Assembly (NCBI RefSeq): GCF_002091675.1
Contig: NZ_BDAE01000007.1
Location: forward strand, 124,001 to 188,000
Direction of reading: 5' to 3'
DNA from: Pseudomonas luteola NBRC 103146
GTDB taxonomy: Bacteria > Pseudomonadota > Gammaproteobacteria > Pseudomonadales > Pseudomonadaceae
Length of the DNA: 64,000 nucleotides
The notes under the pieces are model-generated. The model was not told where the DNA came from. It ran no database searches and saw only the letters and a program-made list of their open reading frames with translations. Shown piece after piece: positions 44,257 to 52,955 of the stretch. Both the position numbers and the translations under genes were made by a program. Each line of letters starts with the position of its first letter. The first letter of the stretch is position 1.

Positions 44257-44904
44257 ATGGCCGCCTATCAGATCCTCATCGCGGATGATCATCCGCTGTT
44301 CCGTAGCGCCCTGCAGCAAGCCTTGACGCTTGGCTTGGGGCAGCAGGCACAGCTGGTGGAAGCGGCAAGTATCGCCGAACTCGAGGCTCAGCTGGCGCAC
44401 AAGACTGATTGGGATCTGGTCCTGCTCGACCTCAACATGCCGGGCGCCTATGGTTTTTCCGGACTGGTACTGCTGCGCGGGCAATACCCACAGATTCCTG
44501 TTGTCATGGTCTCTGCTCAGGAAGACGCCGCTGTAGTGCAGCGCGCTCGGGAGTTCGGTGCCAGCGGTTTCATACCTAAATCCAGCGATCTGGAAACAAT
44601 CCAGCAAGCCGTACGCCTTGTGCTGGATGGTGATACCTGGTGGCCGGCCCAAGGAGAGGGCGCTGCGAACCTCAGCGAGGAAGCCAAGGCCGCGAAGGCC
44701 GGATTATCCAGCCTGACGCCCCAGCAGTTCAGGGTGCTGACCATGGTATGCGATGGTCTTTTGAACAAGCAGATTGCCTATGAACTCAGCGTGTCGGAAG
44801 CCACAGTGAAAGCGCATGTAACGGCGATCTTCCGTAAATTGGGTGTGAGAACCCGAACGCAGGCTGCCCTGTTGCTGCAACAGCTCGAATCAACTCCAGG
44901 CTGA
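44257..44904 (+). CDS. erdR: ErdR, LuxR-type response regulator
   Basis: A 215-residue two-domain regulator: receiver domain with acidic pocket IADDHP and phospho-acceptor Asp in LVLLDLNMPG, and a C-terminal LuxR helix-turn-helix (LTPQQFRVLTMV, NKQIAYELSVSEATVKAHV). In pseudomonads ErdR at this locus controls acetyl-CoA synthetase and ethanol oxidation genes; its kinase is not encoded here. Followed by dgkA as in P. putida. Confidence 0.88.
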   Translation: MAAYQILIADDHPLFRSALQQALTLGLGQQAQLVEAASIAELEAQLAHKTDWDLVLLDLNMPGAYGFSGLVLLRGQYPQIPVVMVSAQEDAAVVQRAREFGASGFIPKSSDLETIQQAVRLVLDGDTWWPAQGEGAANLSEEAKAAKAGLSSLTPQQFRVLTMVCDGLLNKQIAYELSVSEATVKAHVTAIFRKLGVRTRTQAALLLQQLESTPG

Positions 44905-44959
44905 TGAGTTTTCACGCTTTTTCGACACGCTACAGGCTAGTCTTCTATTGAGTTGCTGC

Positions 44960-45352
44960 ATGGAGCCTGGTGTGATATCTCCCTATAAAGGCAAGACCGG
45001 CCTTAAACGTGTCGTCAAGGCTACGGGCTATTCCCTGGCCGGTCTGAAGGTGGCTTTCAAAGGGGAGGCTGCCTTCCGCTCGCTGGTGCTGATGAGCTGC
45101 ATCCTGATCCCGCTGGCCTTTTGGCTGGATGTATCGCGAGGCGAGCGGGCGATTATGGTGGGGGTTTGCCTGCTTTCGCTGATTGTCGAGCTGTTCAATG
45201 CTGCTATCGAAGCCGTGGTGGACCGCGTCTCGCTGGAATGGCATGAGCTGTCCAAGAATGCCAAGGACCTGGGCAGTGCGGCTCAGTTCGTAGCAATGTG
45301 GATGATTGCAGCCGTCTGGTTGATCATTCTGCTGGGGTCGCACGCTCCTTGA
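44960..45352 (+). CDS. dgkA: Diacylglycerol kinase
   Basis: Small integral membrane kinase that recycles diacylglycerol to phosphatidic acid. The 130-residue protein has three membrane helices and the signature with Glu-Asn/Asp active residues in VELFNAAIEAVVDRVS. The ATG at 44960 is chosen; GTG at 44972 is also possible. The 3-prime end overlaps the convergent finR end by 29 bases. Confidence 0.93.
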   Translation: MEPGVISPYKGKTGLKRVVKATGYSLAGLKVAFKGEAAFRSLVLMSCILIPLAFWLDVSRGERAIMVGVCLLSLIVELFNAAIEAVVDRVSLEWHELSKNAKDLGSAAQFVAMWMIAAVWLIILLGSHAP

Positions 45353-46271
45353 AGGGGGCCAGCAAGATCTGGTCGCTACGTGCAATACCCTCGGTAAGCT
45401 TGCGACACAGTGCCAGGAATTCGGTCATGGCTGCCGTCTGGTATTTCTGGCGGTGCCAGATAAAACAGAACTGACGACGCAAATCCAGGCTGGGGGTTTC
45501 GATTGGGACAAGACTGCCGCGCTCGAAGGCATCGCGCAGGGCAAGCCTCGAGATGCAACCGATGCCCAGACCTGATTCCACTGCCCGAATAATGGCCTCT
45601 GTATGCTCCAGCTCCAGGCGAATATTCAGGGGCGCTGCATGATGACGCATGGCCTGATCGAACGTCAGGCGAGTACCGGAGCCTTGCTCCCGAAGAATCC
45701 AGGCCTGATCAATTAACTCTTCCAGACCTACCGTTGGATGGTTGGCTAAAGGATGTTGCGGAGCACAGAAGATTACCAGCTCATCTTCAATCCAAGGGTG
45801 GACTTCAATATCCGCGTCCTGGCAATCCCCCTCAATCAGTCCCAGATCAATGTCATGGTTAGCCACGCGCTGTACGATATGCGCTGTATTATGAACATGC
45901 AGGCGCACCCGGCAATCGGGATGACGTTGCATGAAATCACCCAGCAGGAGCGTAGCCAGATAGTTGCCAATAGTGAGCGTGGCGCCGACTTCCAGTGAGC
46001 CGAATCCAGTCTTGCCCCGTAGCAGGTTCTCGATCTCGTCGCTGCGGTCGAGCAAGGCAACTGCCTTGGGCAATAACTGGCGGCCCAAGGCATTGAGGGT
46101 CAGCCGTTTGCCTGCACGGTCAAAGAGTTTGCAGTCGAACTGACGCTCTAGCTCTCCCAAGGCCGTGCTGGTTGCCGATTGTGAGAGCGCAAGCGTCTCT
46201 GCCGCGCGGGAAACACTTTCCAGGCGGGCGACGCCGACGAAGACTTCGAGTTGACGCAACGTGAATCTCAT
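45324..46271 (-). CDS. finR: FinR, LysR-family regulator of fpr
   Basis: A 315-residue LysR-type regulator divergent from fpr. N-terminal helix-turn-helix in SVSRAAETLALSQSATSTALGELERQ; C-terminal effector domain. In P. putida FinR activates the divergent ferredoxin-NADP reductase gene under superoxide stress and also affects sulfur genes; the identical arrangement here supports the same assignment. Confidence 0.85.
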   Translation of the reverse strand: MRFTLRQLEVFVGVARLESVSRAAETLALSQSATSTALGELERQFDCKLFDRAGKRLTLNALGRQLLPKAVALLDRSDEIENLLRGKTGFGSLEVGATLTIGNYLATLLLGDFMQRHPDCRVRLHVHNTAHIVQRVANHDIDLGLIEGDCQDADIEVHPWIEDELVIFCAPQHPLANHPTVGLEELIDQAWILREQGSGTRLTFDQAMRHHAAPLNIRLELEHTEAIIRAVESGLGIGCISRLALRDAFERGSLVPIETPSLDLRRQFCFIWHRQKYQTAAMTEFLALCRKLTEGIARSDQILLAPFKERATPAE

Positions 46272-46282
46272 ATCTGCTCACT

Positions 46283-46319
46283 GGATAACCGATATCCGAA
46301 TTATTCATTTTACGGATAT
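46283..46319. promoter_or_regulatory. Candidate FinR binding region
   Basis: Three related half-sites in the 197-base finR-fpr gap: GGATA (46283), TATCC (46293), and a second GGATAT (46314). The ATATCCG (46292-46298) and CGGATAT (46313-46319) arms are a perfect seven-base inverted repeat, 14 bases apart. This fits a LysR-type site set, but the true FinR consensus was not checked. Confidence 0.5.
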
Positions 46320-46468
46320 TCTTGCGTTATATAAAATGCCGCGCAAATGCGCTTGGTCGCGTCCTTTTTGTCAAACCCGATCCAGAGCGGTCACACGTGC
46401 AGGTAGTCCCGCCTCCGCGAGACAGAGCCGGGCATCAGCGTCTTTGGGCAGGTGATTAGGAGTTTTTC

Positions 46469-47248
46469 ATGAGTAATCTGTACACCGAGCGCGTCCTGAG
46501 CGTTCACCACTGGAACGATACACTGTTCAGCTTCAAGACGACCCGTAATCCGGGGCTGCGTTTCGAGAACGGCCAGTTCGTCATGATCGGACTGGAAACC
46601 GAAGGCGGCCGTCCGCTGATGCGCGCCTACAGTATCGCCAGCCCCAACTATGAAGAGCACCTGGAATTTTTCAGCATCAAGGTTCCGGATGGTCCGCTGA
46701 CCTCCCGCCTGCAGCACCTGAAGGAAGGCGATAACCTCATGGTTAGCCGCAAGCCTACCGGTACGCTGATTCTGAGCGACCTGAAGCCTGGCAAGCACCT
46801 TTATCTGCTATCCACCGGCACCGGCATGGCGCCGTTCCTGAGCACCATTCAGGATCCGGAAACCTATGAGCGTTTCGAGAAGGTGATTCTGGTTCACGGT
46901 GTACGTTATGTAAATGAACTGGCCTATGCCGACTTCATCACCAACGTACTGCCTGAGCATGAATACTTTGGCGATATGGTTCGCGAAAAGCTGATCTATT
47001 ATCCGCTGGTGACGCGTGAAGAATTCCGCAACATGGGTCGTCAGACCGATCTGATGCGCAGCGGCAAGTTATTTGAAGATATCGGTCTGCCTCCGATCAA
47101 TCCTCAGGACGACCGTGCGATGATTTGCGGCAGCCCTAGCATGCTGGACGAAACCAGCGAAGTGCTGAACGAGTTTGGTCTGACCATCTCTCCACGTATG
47201 GGTGATCCGGGTGACTACCTGATCGAGCGCGCGTTCGTCGAGAAGTAA
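46469..47248 (+). CDS. fpr: Ferredoxin-NADP reductase
   Basis: FAD enzyme moving electrons between NADPH and ferredoxin or flavodoxin. The 259-residue protein has the FAD motif RAYSIAS (about residues 51-57), the STGTGMAPF nucleotide motif, and the C-terminal AFVEK end typical of the bacterial subclass I form. A TAGGAG ribosome-binding site precedes the ATG. Divergent from finR. Confidence 0.95.
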   Translation: MSNLYTERVLSVHHWNDTLFSFKTTRNPGLRFENGQFVMIGLETEGGRPLMRAYSIASPNYEEHLEFFSIKVPDGPLTSRLQHLKEGDNLMVSRKPTGTLILSDLKPGKHLYLLSTGTGMAPFLSTIQDPETYERFEKVILVHGVRYVNELAYADFITNVLPEHEYFGDMVREKLIYYPLVTREEFRNMGRQTDLMRSGKLFEDIGLPPINPQDDRAMICGSPSMLDETSEVLNEFGLTISPRMGDPGDYLIERAFVEK

Positions 47249-47266
47249 GCGTTACCCGCGTTATCG

Positions 47267-47292
47267 AAACCCGCCCTGGAGGCGGGTTTTTT
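47267..47292 (+). terminator. fpr terminator
   Basis: Stem AAACCCGCC/GGCGGGTTT with a CTGGA loop and a T6 tail, 18 bases after the fpr stop. Confidence 0.88.
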
Positions 47293-47341
47293 GTGTCTAC
47301 GGTAAGGGCTGATCAGGCGCAGAAAAGCTTTTGACCCAGAC

Positions 47342-48040
47342 TCAGTCATTATCTGCACGCTCGATATCCAGAATACGGATGACATTGGGCTCCGGATAAT
47401 GCCAATGGACGTCTACATCCCATAGGCGAACACCATAACGGCGCTCAGGTGGCGGGACTTGATAGGCCGGACGAGGGTCCTGAGTCAGGCATTGCTCAAT
47501 CAAAGCGGCCAATGGCTCGTTCAGACGCTTTCCATGCTGCTCCGCCTGCACGCGGGCTTCGTGCGTCCAGAGGACCGGAATCCCATCGGGAGGTGCACTG
47601 GCTATGGTATTAAAGGCAGTTGGAATTGCATCGGCGTAGGGCACGTAAGGCTTGATGTCCAGCACCGGGGTACCCTCCAGCAGATCGATACCTGAAAGCC
47701 TGAGCCGGCCCGGCTCGATAGCGTCCAGTGTTACCACAGATTGCCCAATACCATTGGGACGGTGAGTGGCACGCGTCGCAAAGACACCCAGGGAACGGTT
47801 CCCGCCCAGGCGGGGAGGACGTACTTTAAGACGCGGTTTCTCTTCCAATGTCTGGTGAAAGAGGAACAGCAGCCAGACATGACTGACGTATTCCAGCCCC
47901 TGTACAGCATCCGGGTGGTCGAACGGCGGCACAAACTCCAATACACCTCGGGCAGCCGGAGCCAAATGGGGCTGGCGAGGGATGGCGAACTTCTCCTTGA
48001 AACAAGAGCGGATATGGCCGATAGGGGAAACGCTATAAGT
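47342..48040 (-). CDS. trmO: TrmO, tRNA (N6-threonylcarbamoyladenosine-37) methyltransferase
   Basis: Methylates t6A37 of tRNA-Thr using S-adenosylmethionine. The 232-residue protein has the TsaA beta-barrel N-terminal domain with SPIGHIRSCF, the RATHRPNGIG motif, and LEGTPVLDIKPYVPYADA. A C-terminal extension after about residue 150 is normal for the gammaproteobacterial form. An in-frame start five codons upstream is also possible. Confidence 0.92.
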   Translation of the reverse strand, partial: TYSVSPIGHIRSCFKEKFAIPRQPHLAPAARGVLEFVPPFDHPDAVQGLEYVSHVWLLFLFHQTLEEKPRLKVRPPRLGGNRSLGVFATRATHRPNGIGQSVVTLDAIEPGRLRLSGIDLLEGTPVLDIKPYVPYADAIPTAFNTIASAPPDGIPVLWTHEARVQAEQHGKRLNEPLAALIEQCLTQDPRPAYQVPPPERRYGVRLWDVDVHWHYPEPNVIRILDIERADND

Positions 48041-48090
48041 CATGGGGAGCGTCATAAGGAAGACAGGCTGGCTATTTTAGCCTGTCTGCC

Positions 48091-48354
48091 TCAAGTATGA
48101 CTCTCACGCATAGCCTTTGAAGTATTAAGCTGGTTACGGCGAACACCACGGATATTCATGAATGCCAGCCCCAGTTGCAAAACGATCAAGGCATACGCCT
48201 GTGTATGCAGGCCCCAGGTGATCCATAATCCATTGCTGGCAAGAAAGCACCAGAATCCAAGGTTTCGGCGGTTTTCACGTTGGGAAGCAACCAGCCACGC
48301 CGCGATCAGGGTCACGGCCATGGCTGGCCATTGCAATAAATCGATGTAATCCAT
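48091..48354 (-). CDS. Small membrane protein, unknown
   Basis: An 87-residue protein with three hydrophobic segments (about residues 9-22, 33-50 and 54-70) and a basic NIRGVRRN stretch after the last one. The topology and size resemble small three-helix membrane proteins such as SemiSWEET, but no PQ motif is seen and I do not assign a function. It lies between trmO and cadA on the same strand. Confidence 0.55.
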   Translation of the reverse strand: MDYIDLLQWPAMAVTLIAAWLVASQRENRRNLGFWCFLASNGLWITWGLHTQAYALIVLQLGLAFMNIRGVRRNQLNTSKAMRESHT

Positions 48355-48432
48355 GAAACATTCCTGCTGACAGACCTTATGCAGAGCGCTCTATCGGTAG
48401 GTGAGTTCCAACAGCGTGTCGGCGGTCATCCA

Positions 48433-50670
48433 TCAATGATGTCGAATCAGTCGCAGGCCGTTTGCAACCACAAGCAGGCTGGTACCCATGTCGGCGAAGA
48501 CAGCCATCCAGAGCGTGGCTTCGCCTATGAGCGTCAAGGCCAGAAATATCGCCTTGATTCCCAGGGCCAGTGCGATGTTCTGCATGAGAATGCGGTGCGT
48601 GCTACGGGAGAGACGAATGAAGTCCGGCAATTTGCGCAGGTCGTCATCCATCAGCGCCACGTCTGCCGTTTCGATAGCTGTATCGGTACCGGCAGCGCCC
48701 ATGGCAAAACCAATGTCAGCGCGAGCCAGGGCAGGAGCATCATTGATACCATCACCCACCATACCGACCACAACCCCGTTCTGTTGCTTTTTCTCCAAAA
48801 CCGCAAGCTTTTCCTCAGGCAATAACGAGCCATACGCTTCATCGATGCCTACCTGACCGGCAATACGGTCTACGCTGTGAGGATTATCGCCACTGAGCAC
48901 CAGGGTTTTTATGCCTAACCCATGAAGTGCTGCGACAGCGCTCTGGCTGGTTTCCTTTACTTGATCAGCAATGATGAACAGCGCCAGTACCTCCTGTTGG
49001 CTGGCAAGCGCCACCACACTTTGACCTGTCTGCTCGAGCGATTCGATACGGTGCCGTAGATTCTCGGAGGCTAGCCCTTCGTACTCCAGCAGGCGGCGAT
49101 TACCCAGAAAGTAGAGCTGATCCTCTATACGGCCTTGCACGCCTTGTCCTGCCCGAGCCGAGAAATCCTGTACGCCCTTTAAGGCAGTACCTTCTTGTAA
49201 CAGATCATGGCTCAGAGCCTGTGAAGCGGGATGGTCTGAGCGCGAGGACAAACTGGCCGCCCATTCCAACGCCTGATTCTTCTGTCCGGTGAGTACGATG
49301 CGGTCGACCAACTGCGGCTTACCCTCAGTAAGCGTGCCGGTCTTGTCGAGGGCAATCCACTCAAGCTGGCGGCCTTGCTCAAGAAATGTCCCACCTTTCA
49401 CCAAGATGCCACGTCGTGCGGCAGCCGAAAGCCCGCTGACAATTGTGATCGGTGTTGAGATGACCAAGGCGCATGGGCAGGCAATAACAAGCAATACCAG
49501 CCCTTTATAGAGCCACTCCAGCCAACCTCCCCAACCCAGCAGGGGAGGCAACAGGGCAACCGCAACGGCAATGAGAACAACCGCTGGCGTATACAAGCGG
49601 GAAAAGCGATCTACAAATCGTTGAGTAGGCGCGCGCGCGCTTTGAGCCTGCTCTACGGCGTGGATAATGCGAGCCAGGGTACTTTCGTTGGCTCGATGGG
49701 TAACACGATACTCCAGGCTGCCCTCACCATTGATGGTGCCGGCAAACACGGTATCGCCGGGAGCCTTGTCGACCGGCAGGCTTTCGCCTGTAATAGGCGC
49801 CTGGTTGACACCTGACTGACCGGATTCCACCTCTCCATCCAATGCAATTCGCTCCCCCGGTCTTACCCGGATGAGCGCGCCGGGTTGGACCTGTTTGGCT
49901 GGCAGTGTTGCCCAAGTACCATCCGCCTGTCGTACGGTCGCGTTTTCTGGTGTCAATGCCAGTAATCCCTGGATGGCATTGCGGGCACGGTCCAGTGAGC
50001 GTGCCTCGATCACTTCAGCGATGGCAAACAGTACGCTGACCATGGCCGCTTCAGGCCAGTGGCCAATTAACAGGGCGCCGGTGACCGCAATGCTCATCAA
50101 TGCATTGATGTTAAGAGTGCGCTGCCTGATAGCGATCCAACCTTTGCGATACGCCGGTAGACCAGCCAGGGCAATGGCGGCCAATGCCAGGAATGCTACA
50201 GCGAACTCAGGCACAGTACCCAACCACTCACCGACTTCGGCTGCCAGGGCGGTAGCCAAGCCCAGGCCCAGCGGCCACCAGGGTTTTGCCGCTGGTACTG
50301 CAGGGGCTTGCTCATCACCTTTCAGTTCAACAGCCTGCATGCCCAGCCGATTGATCTGGGTCTTTAGCGGTTCTGCATCGGGGTAGCGATGGCGAACGCG
50401 TAGGCTGCGCTGAATCAGGTTGAATTCCAGTGCTTCGACCGCCTTCAGCTTGGCGAATGCATCACGGATCAGCTTCTCTTCAGTCGGGCAATCCATGGCA
50501 TCGATACGCAGGCTTGTCCACTTGGAGTGATCAAGCACCTCGGGCTCGGTAACGCCCGGTAGAGGATTGGACTCAAGCGAAATCTTTGTGTGACTGTCGC
50601 AGCAGGTCTTTACCTGAGGCTCACAGCAGGACGATGGTTTGGGTCCGCAACAGGATGAATCATGCGCCAT
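48433..50670 (-). CDS. cadA: CadA/ZntA-type P1B metal-exporting ATPase
   Basis: Exports Cd2+, Zn2+ or Pb2+ from the cytoplasm. The 745-residue protein starts at 50670 after a GGAGG ribosome-binding site with a Cys-rich tail (SSCCGPKPSSCCEP, then KTCCDSH) and a degenerate metal-binding domain (DAMDCPTEE, in place of CxxC). The membrane CPC motif (ACPCAL), the DKTGTLTEG phosphorylation site near residue 440, HP motif (SDHPAS) and GDGINDAPAL are all intact. Divergent from cadR. Confidence 0.93.
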   Translation of the reverse strand: MAHDSSCCGPKPSSCCEPQVKTCCDSHTKISLESNPLPGVTEPEVLDHSKWTSLRIDAMDCPTEEKLIRDAFAKLKAVEALEFNLIQRSLRVRHRYPDAEPLKTQINRLGMQAVELKGDEQAPAVPAAKPWWPLGLGLATALAAEVGEWLGTVPEFAVAFLALAAIALAGLPAYRKGWIAIRQRTLNINALMSIAVTGALLIGHWPEAAMVSVLFAIAEVIEARSLDRARNAIQGLLALTPENATVRQADGTWATLPAKQVQPGALIRVRPGERIALDGEVESGQSGVNQAPITGESLPVDKAPGDTVFAGTINGEGSLEYRVTHRANESTLARIIHAVEQAQSARAPTQRFVDRFSRLYTPAVVLIAVAVALLPPLLGWGGWLEWLYKGLVLLVIACPCALVISTPITIVSGLSAAARRGILVKGGTFLEQGRQLEWIALDKTGTLTEGKPQLVDRIVLTGQKNQALEWAASLSSRSDHPASQALSHDLLQEGTALKGVQDFSARAGQGVQGRIEDQLYFLGNRRLLEYEGLASENLRHRIESLEQTGQSVVALASQQEVLALFIIADQVKETSQSAVAALHGLGIKTLVLSGDNPHSVDRIAGQVGIDEAYGSLLPEEKLAVLEKKQQNGVVVGMVGDGINDAPALARADIGFAMGAAGTDTAIETADVALMDDDLRKLPDFIRLSRSTHRILMQNIALALGIKAIFLALTLIGEATLWMAVFADMGTSLLVVANGLRLIRHH

Positions 50671-50705
50671 GACAACCTCCATTGACGTTTGGGTTGTCAT
50701 TGCAC

Positions 50706-50726
50706 ACCCTGTAGCTACTACAGGGT
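50706..50726. promoter_or_regulatory. CadR operator and cadA promoter
   Basis: A perfect 21-base dyad with nine-base arms ACCCTGTAG and CTACAGGGT around CTA. On the minus strand it sits between a TTGACC -35 (50724-50729) and a TGCAAT -10 (50699-50704), 19 bases apart. An over-long 19-base spacer is the hallmark of MerR-family activated promoters. Confidence 0.9.
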
Positions 50727-50738
50727 CAAGGAGGCGTT

Positions 50739-51203
50739 ATGAAAATAGGTGAATTGGCCAGCCGAACGGGATGTTCCGTGGAAACCATTCGGTATTACGA
50801 GCGTGAGGGACTGCTGCCAGCGCCTGTTCGCAGCGCGGGAAACTACCGTCAATACAGCGAGGCCCATCTGGAGCGATTGACCTTTGTTCGGCATTGCCGC
50901 TCTTTGGACATGACACAGGACGAGATCCGTTCCCTGTTACAATTGCGGGATCAGCCTGAGCCGGACTGCTGTCGGGTCAATGATCTGATCGAGGACCATA
51001 TTCATCATGTGGAAGTGCGCATTCGAGAGTTGACCGAACTGCGCAGACAGCTCATGGCGTTGCGTCAGCAATGCTCAGGCAAGGTATCCAGCGATATATG
51101 CGGCATCATTCGAGAGCTGCAACAACCCGCTGGACCTTCAGCGATCGAGGAGGCCTGTAGCCATGCGGGGCATGACCATGTGCCAGGAGTGCACAGACGA
51201 TAG
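50739..51203 (+). CDS. cadR: CadR, MerR-family metal sensor
   Basis: A 154-residue MerR-family activator: N-terminal helix-turn-helix (GELASRTGCSVETIRYYEREGLL), long dimer helix and a metal-binding C terminus. Cys77 and Cys112 lie at the positions known for CadR metal ligands, with Cys78, Cys121 and Cys140 nearby, and the tail SHAGHDHVPGVH is His-rich as in P. putida CadR. Cadmium and perhaps zinc or lead sensing is inferred. Divergent from cadA with the operator between. Confidence 0.9.
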   Translation: MKIGELASRTGCSVETIRYYEREGLLPAPVRSAGNYRQYSEAHLERLTFVRHCRSLDMTQDEIRSLLQLRDQPEPDCCRVNDLIEDHIHHVEVRIRELTELRRQLMALRQQCSGKVSSDICGIIRELQQPAGPSAIEEACSHAGHDHVPGVHRR

Positions 51204-51231
51204 GGTAGGCCGGTCGGCATAGGGCACCCAT

Positions 51232-51259
51232 AAAAAAGCCCTGCAATCGCAGGGCTTTT
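51232..51259. terminator. Bidirectional terminator between cadR and rimO
   Basis: Stem GCCCTGC/GCAGGGC with an AATC loop, T4 on the plus strand and T6 on the minus strand. It serves both convergent genes, mainly rimO. Confidence 0.88.
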
Positions 51260-51275
51260 CGAGGTTGTGGCTGCG

Positions 51276-52601
51276 TTACAGTGTCTCGGCCCACAGGTCG
51301 TATTCGTCTGCGTCGGTTACGCGTACCCATACCTTGTCGCCTGGCTTCAGGTCGTGTTCGCTATTGACATACACATTGCCGTCGATCTCCGGGGCATCGG
51401 CATAGGAGCGGCCAATGGCGCCTTGTTCGTCGACTTCGTCGATCAACACTTCAATATCCTTTCCAACCTTCAATTGCAGGCGAGCCGCAGAAATGGCCTG
51501 CTGATGCGCCATGAAGCGCTCCCAGCGATCCTGCTTCACGTCATCCGGTACGGCACCTTCCAACTCATTGGCCGGTGCGCCTTCCACAGGGGAATACTGA
51601 AAGCAGCCCACACGATCCAACTGAGCTTCGGTCAGCCAATTCAGCAGGTACTGGAAATCCTCCTCCGTCTCACCAGGGAAGCCCACAATGAATGTGGAGC
51701 GAATGGTCAGCTCCGGACAGATCTCACGCCACTTCTTGATACGGGCCAGGGTGCGGTCCTCGAAGGCAGGACGCTTCATGGCCTTGAGAACTTTGGGGCT
51801 GGCATGCTGGAAGGGGATATCCAGGTAGGGCAGGATCTTGCCCTCGGCCATCAGCGGAATGATGTCGTCCACGTTCGGGTAGGGGTAGACGTAGTGCATA
51901 CGTACCCAGACGCCCATGCTGCTCAACGCCTCGCATAGTTCCAGCATGCGAGTCTTGACCGGCTGGCCATTCCAAAAGCCGGTACGGTATTTGAGGTCGA
52001 CGCCATATGCACTGGTGTCCTGGGAGATGACCAACAGCTCCTTGACTCCGGCCTTGACCAAACGCTGAGCCTCATCGAGCACATCGCCGATCGGGCGGCT
52101 GACCAAATCGCCACGCATGGACGGGATGATGCAAAAGCTGCAGCGATGGTTGCAGCCTTCGGAAATCTTGAGATAGGCGTAGTGGCGGGGGGTGAGCTTG
52201 ATGCCCTGCGGCGGTACCAGGTCGACCAACGGATTATGCTCGCGCTTTGGCGGCACTACCTCATGGACCGCGGTCACCACCTGCTCATACTGCTGCGGAC
52301 CCGTTACCGCCAGTACGCTCGGATGTACATCACGAATCGCAGATTCTTCCACCCCCATGCAGCCGGTCACGATGACCCGGCCATTTTCAGCCAGGGCTTC
52401 GCCGATCACTTCCAGAGACTCGGCCTTGGCGCTGTCAATGAAACCACAGGTATTGACCACCACCACGTCGGCGTCCTCGTACGTGGGAACAACCTCATAA
52501 CCTTCCATGCGAAGCTGGGTCAGGATGCGTTCGGAGTCGACCAGAGCTTTAGGGCAGCCGAGGCTGACAAAGCCGACTTTAGGCGTAGCGGGGGTGGACA
52601 T
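51276..52601 (-). CDS. rimO: RimO, ribosomal protein S12 methylthiotransferase
   Basis: Radical SAM enzyme that methylthiolates Asp88/89 of ribosomal protein S12. The 441-residue protein has the N-terminal MTTase cysteines ([22 protein letters not shown]), the radical SAM CxxxCxxC motif in [15 protein letters not shown], and a C-terminal TRAM domain. Single gene; the 222 bases upstream are shared with the metal ABC operon promoter. Confidence 0.96.
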   Translation of the reverse strand: MSTPATPKVGFVSLGCPKALVDSERILTQLRMEGYEVVPTYEDADVVVVNTCGFIDSAKAESLEVIGEALAENGRVIVTGCMGVEESAIRDVHPSVLAVTGPQQYEQVVTAVHEVVPPKREHNPLVDLVPPQGIKLTPRHYAYLKISEGCNHRCSFCIIPSMRGDLVSRPIGDVLDEAQRLVKAGVKELLVISQDTSAYGVDLKYRTGFWNGQPVKTRMLELCEALSSMGVWVRMHYVYPYPNVDDIIPLMAEGKILPYLDIPFQHASPKVLKAMKRPAFEDRTLARIKKWREICPELTIRSTFIVGFPGETEEDFQYLLNWLTEAQLDRVGCFQYSPVEGAPANELEGAVPDDVKQDRWERFMAHQQAISAARLQLKVGKDIEVLIDEVDEQGAIGRSYADAPEIDGNVYVNSEHDLKPGDKVWVRVTDADEYDLWAETL

Positions 52602-52792
52602 GGCTAACCTCAGGAGGTGCGCAGAACGCGCTGATGATCAAAAAACGCGCGATTTTAGCGGTGCGCGCCCGGACTGAGAAGAGGCATTTGGCGCTTTTAC
52701 TCGGATTAACCTGCGCTTCGTCAGTTATCGGGTTTGGCTTGCCCGAGGCTGAACCGCTAGACAGGCATAACTAGTGATAGGGTATTTATTAT

Positions 52793-52805
52793 GTTATAAA
52801 GTAAC
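52793..52805 (+). promoter_or_regulatory. Zur-like box upstream of the metal ABC operon
   Basis: GTTATAAAGTAAC, close to the core of the bacterial Zur consensus GTTATA-N-TATAAC (10 of 12 informative positions), with further AT-rich flanks (AATTTC on the right). It ends six bases before the ribosome-binding site of the 43-residue gene and overlaps an AT-rich stretch that could hold a -10 element. Confidence 0.7.
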
Positions 52806-52823
52806 AATTTCGAGGTGGTTTAT

Positions 52824-52955
52824 ATGTCATCGAATTCTTCCCTTACGTTCAAGCCGTCCTTTCTGACCCAGTCTGCCTGGGCCCGTTTAGGGGTGTCGAT
52901 CGTGCTGCTTCTACTGCTATGGGCTGCTATCCACTGGGCGGTATCCATCCCATGA
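52824..52955 (+). CDS. 43-residue single-pass membrane protein at the head of the metal ABC operon
   Basis: An unrecognised small gene supported by sequence: ATG at 52824, a GAGGTGG ribosome-binding site at 52812, 43 codons, and a TGA that overlaps the ABC ATPase start as ATGA. The product has a polar N-terminal half (SSNSSLTFKPSF) and one hydrophobic C-terminal helix (about residues 22-41, RLGVSIVLLLLLW onward) ending AVSIP. Coupled translation with the ATPase and the Zur-like box suggest a small subunit or regulator of the importer. Function unknown. Confidence 0.75.
   Translation: MSSNSSLTFKPSFLTQSAWARLGVSIVLLLLLWAAIHWAVSIP

Noticed and set aside
48091-48354. SemiSWEET sugar transporter assignment
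   Set aside because: Three hydrophobic segments fit the size, but the PQ motif is absent, so the call is left as unknown membrane protein.
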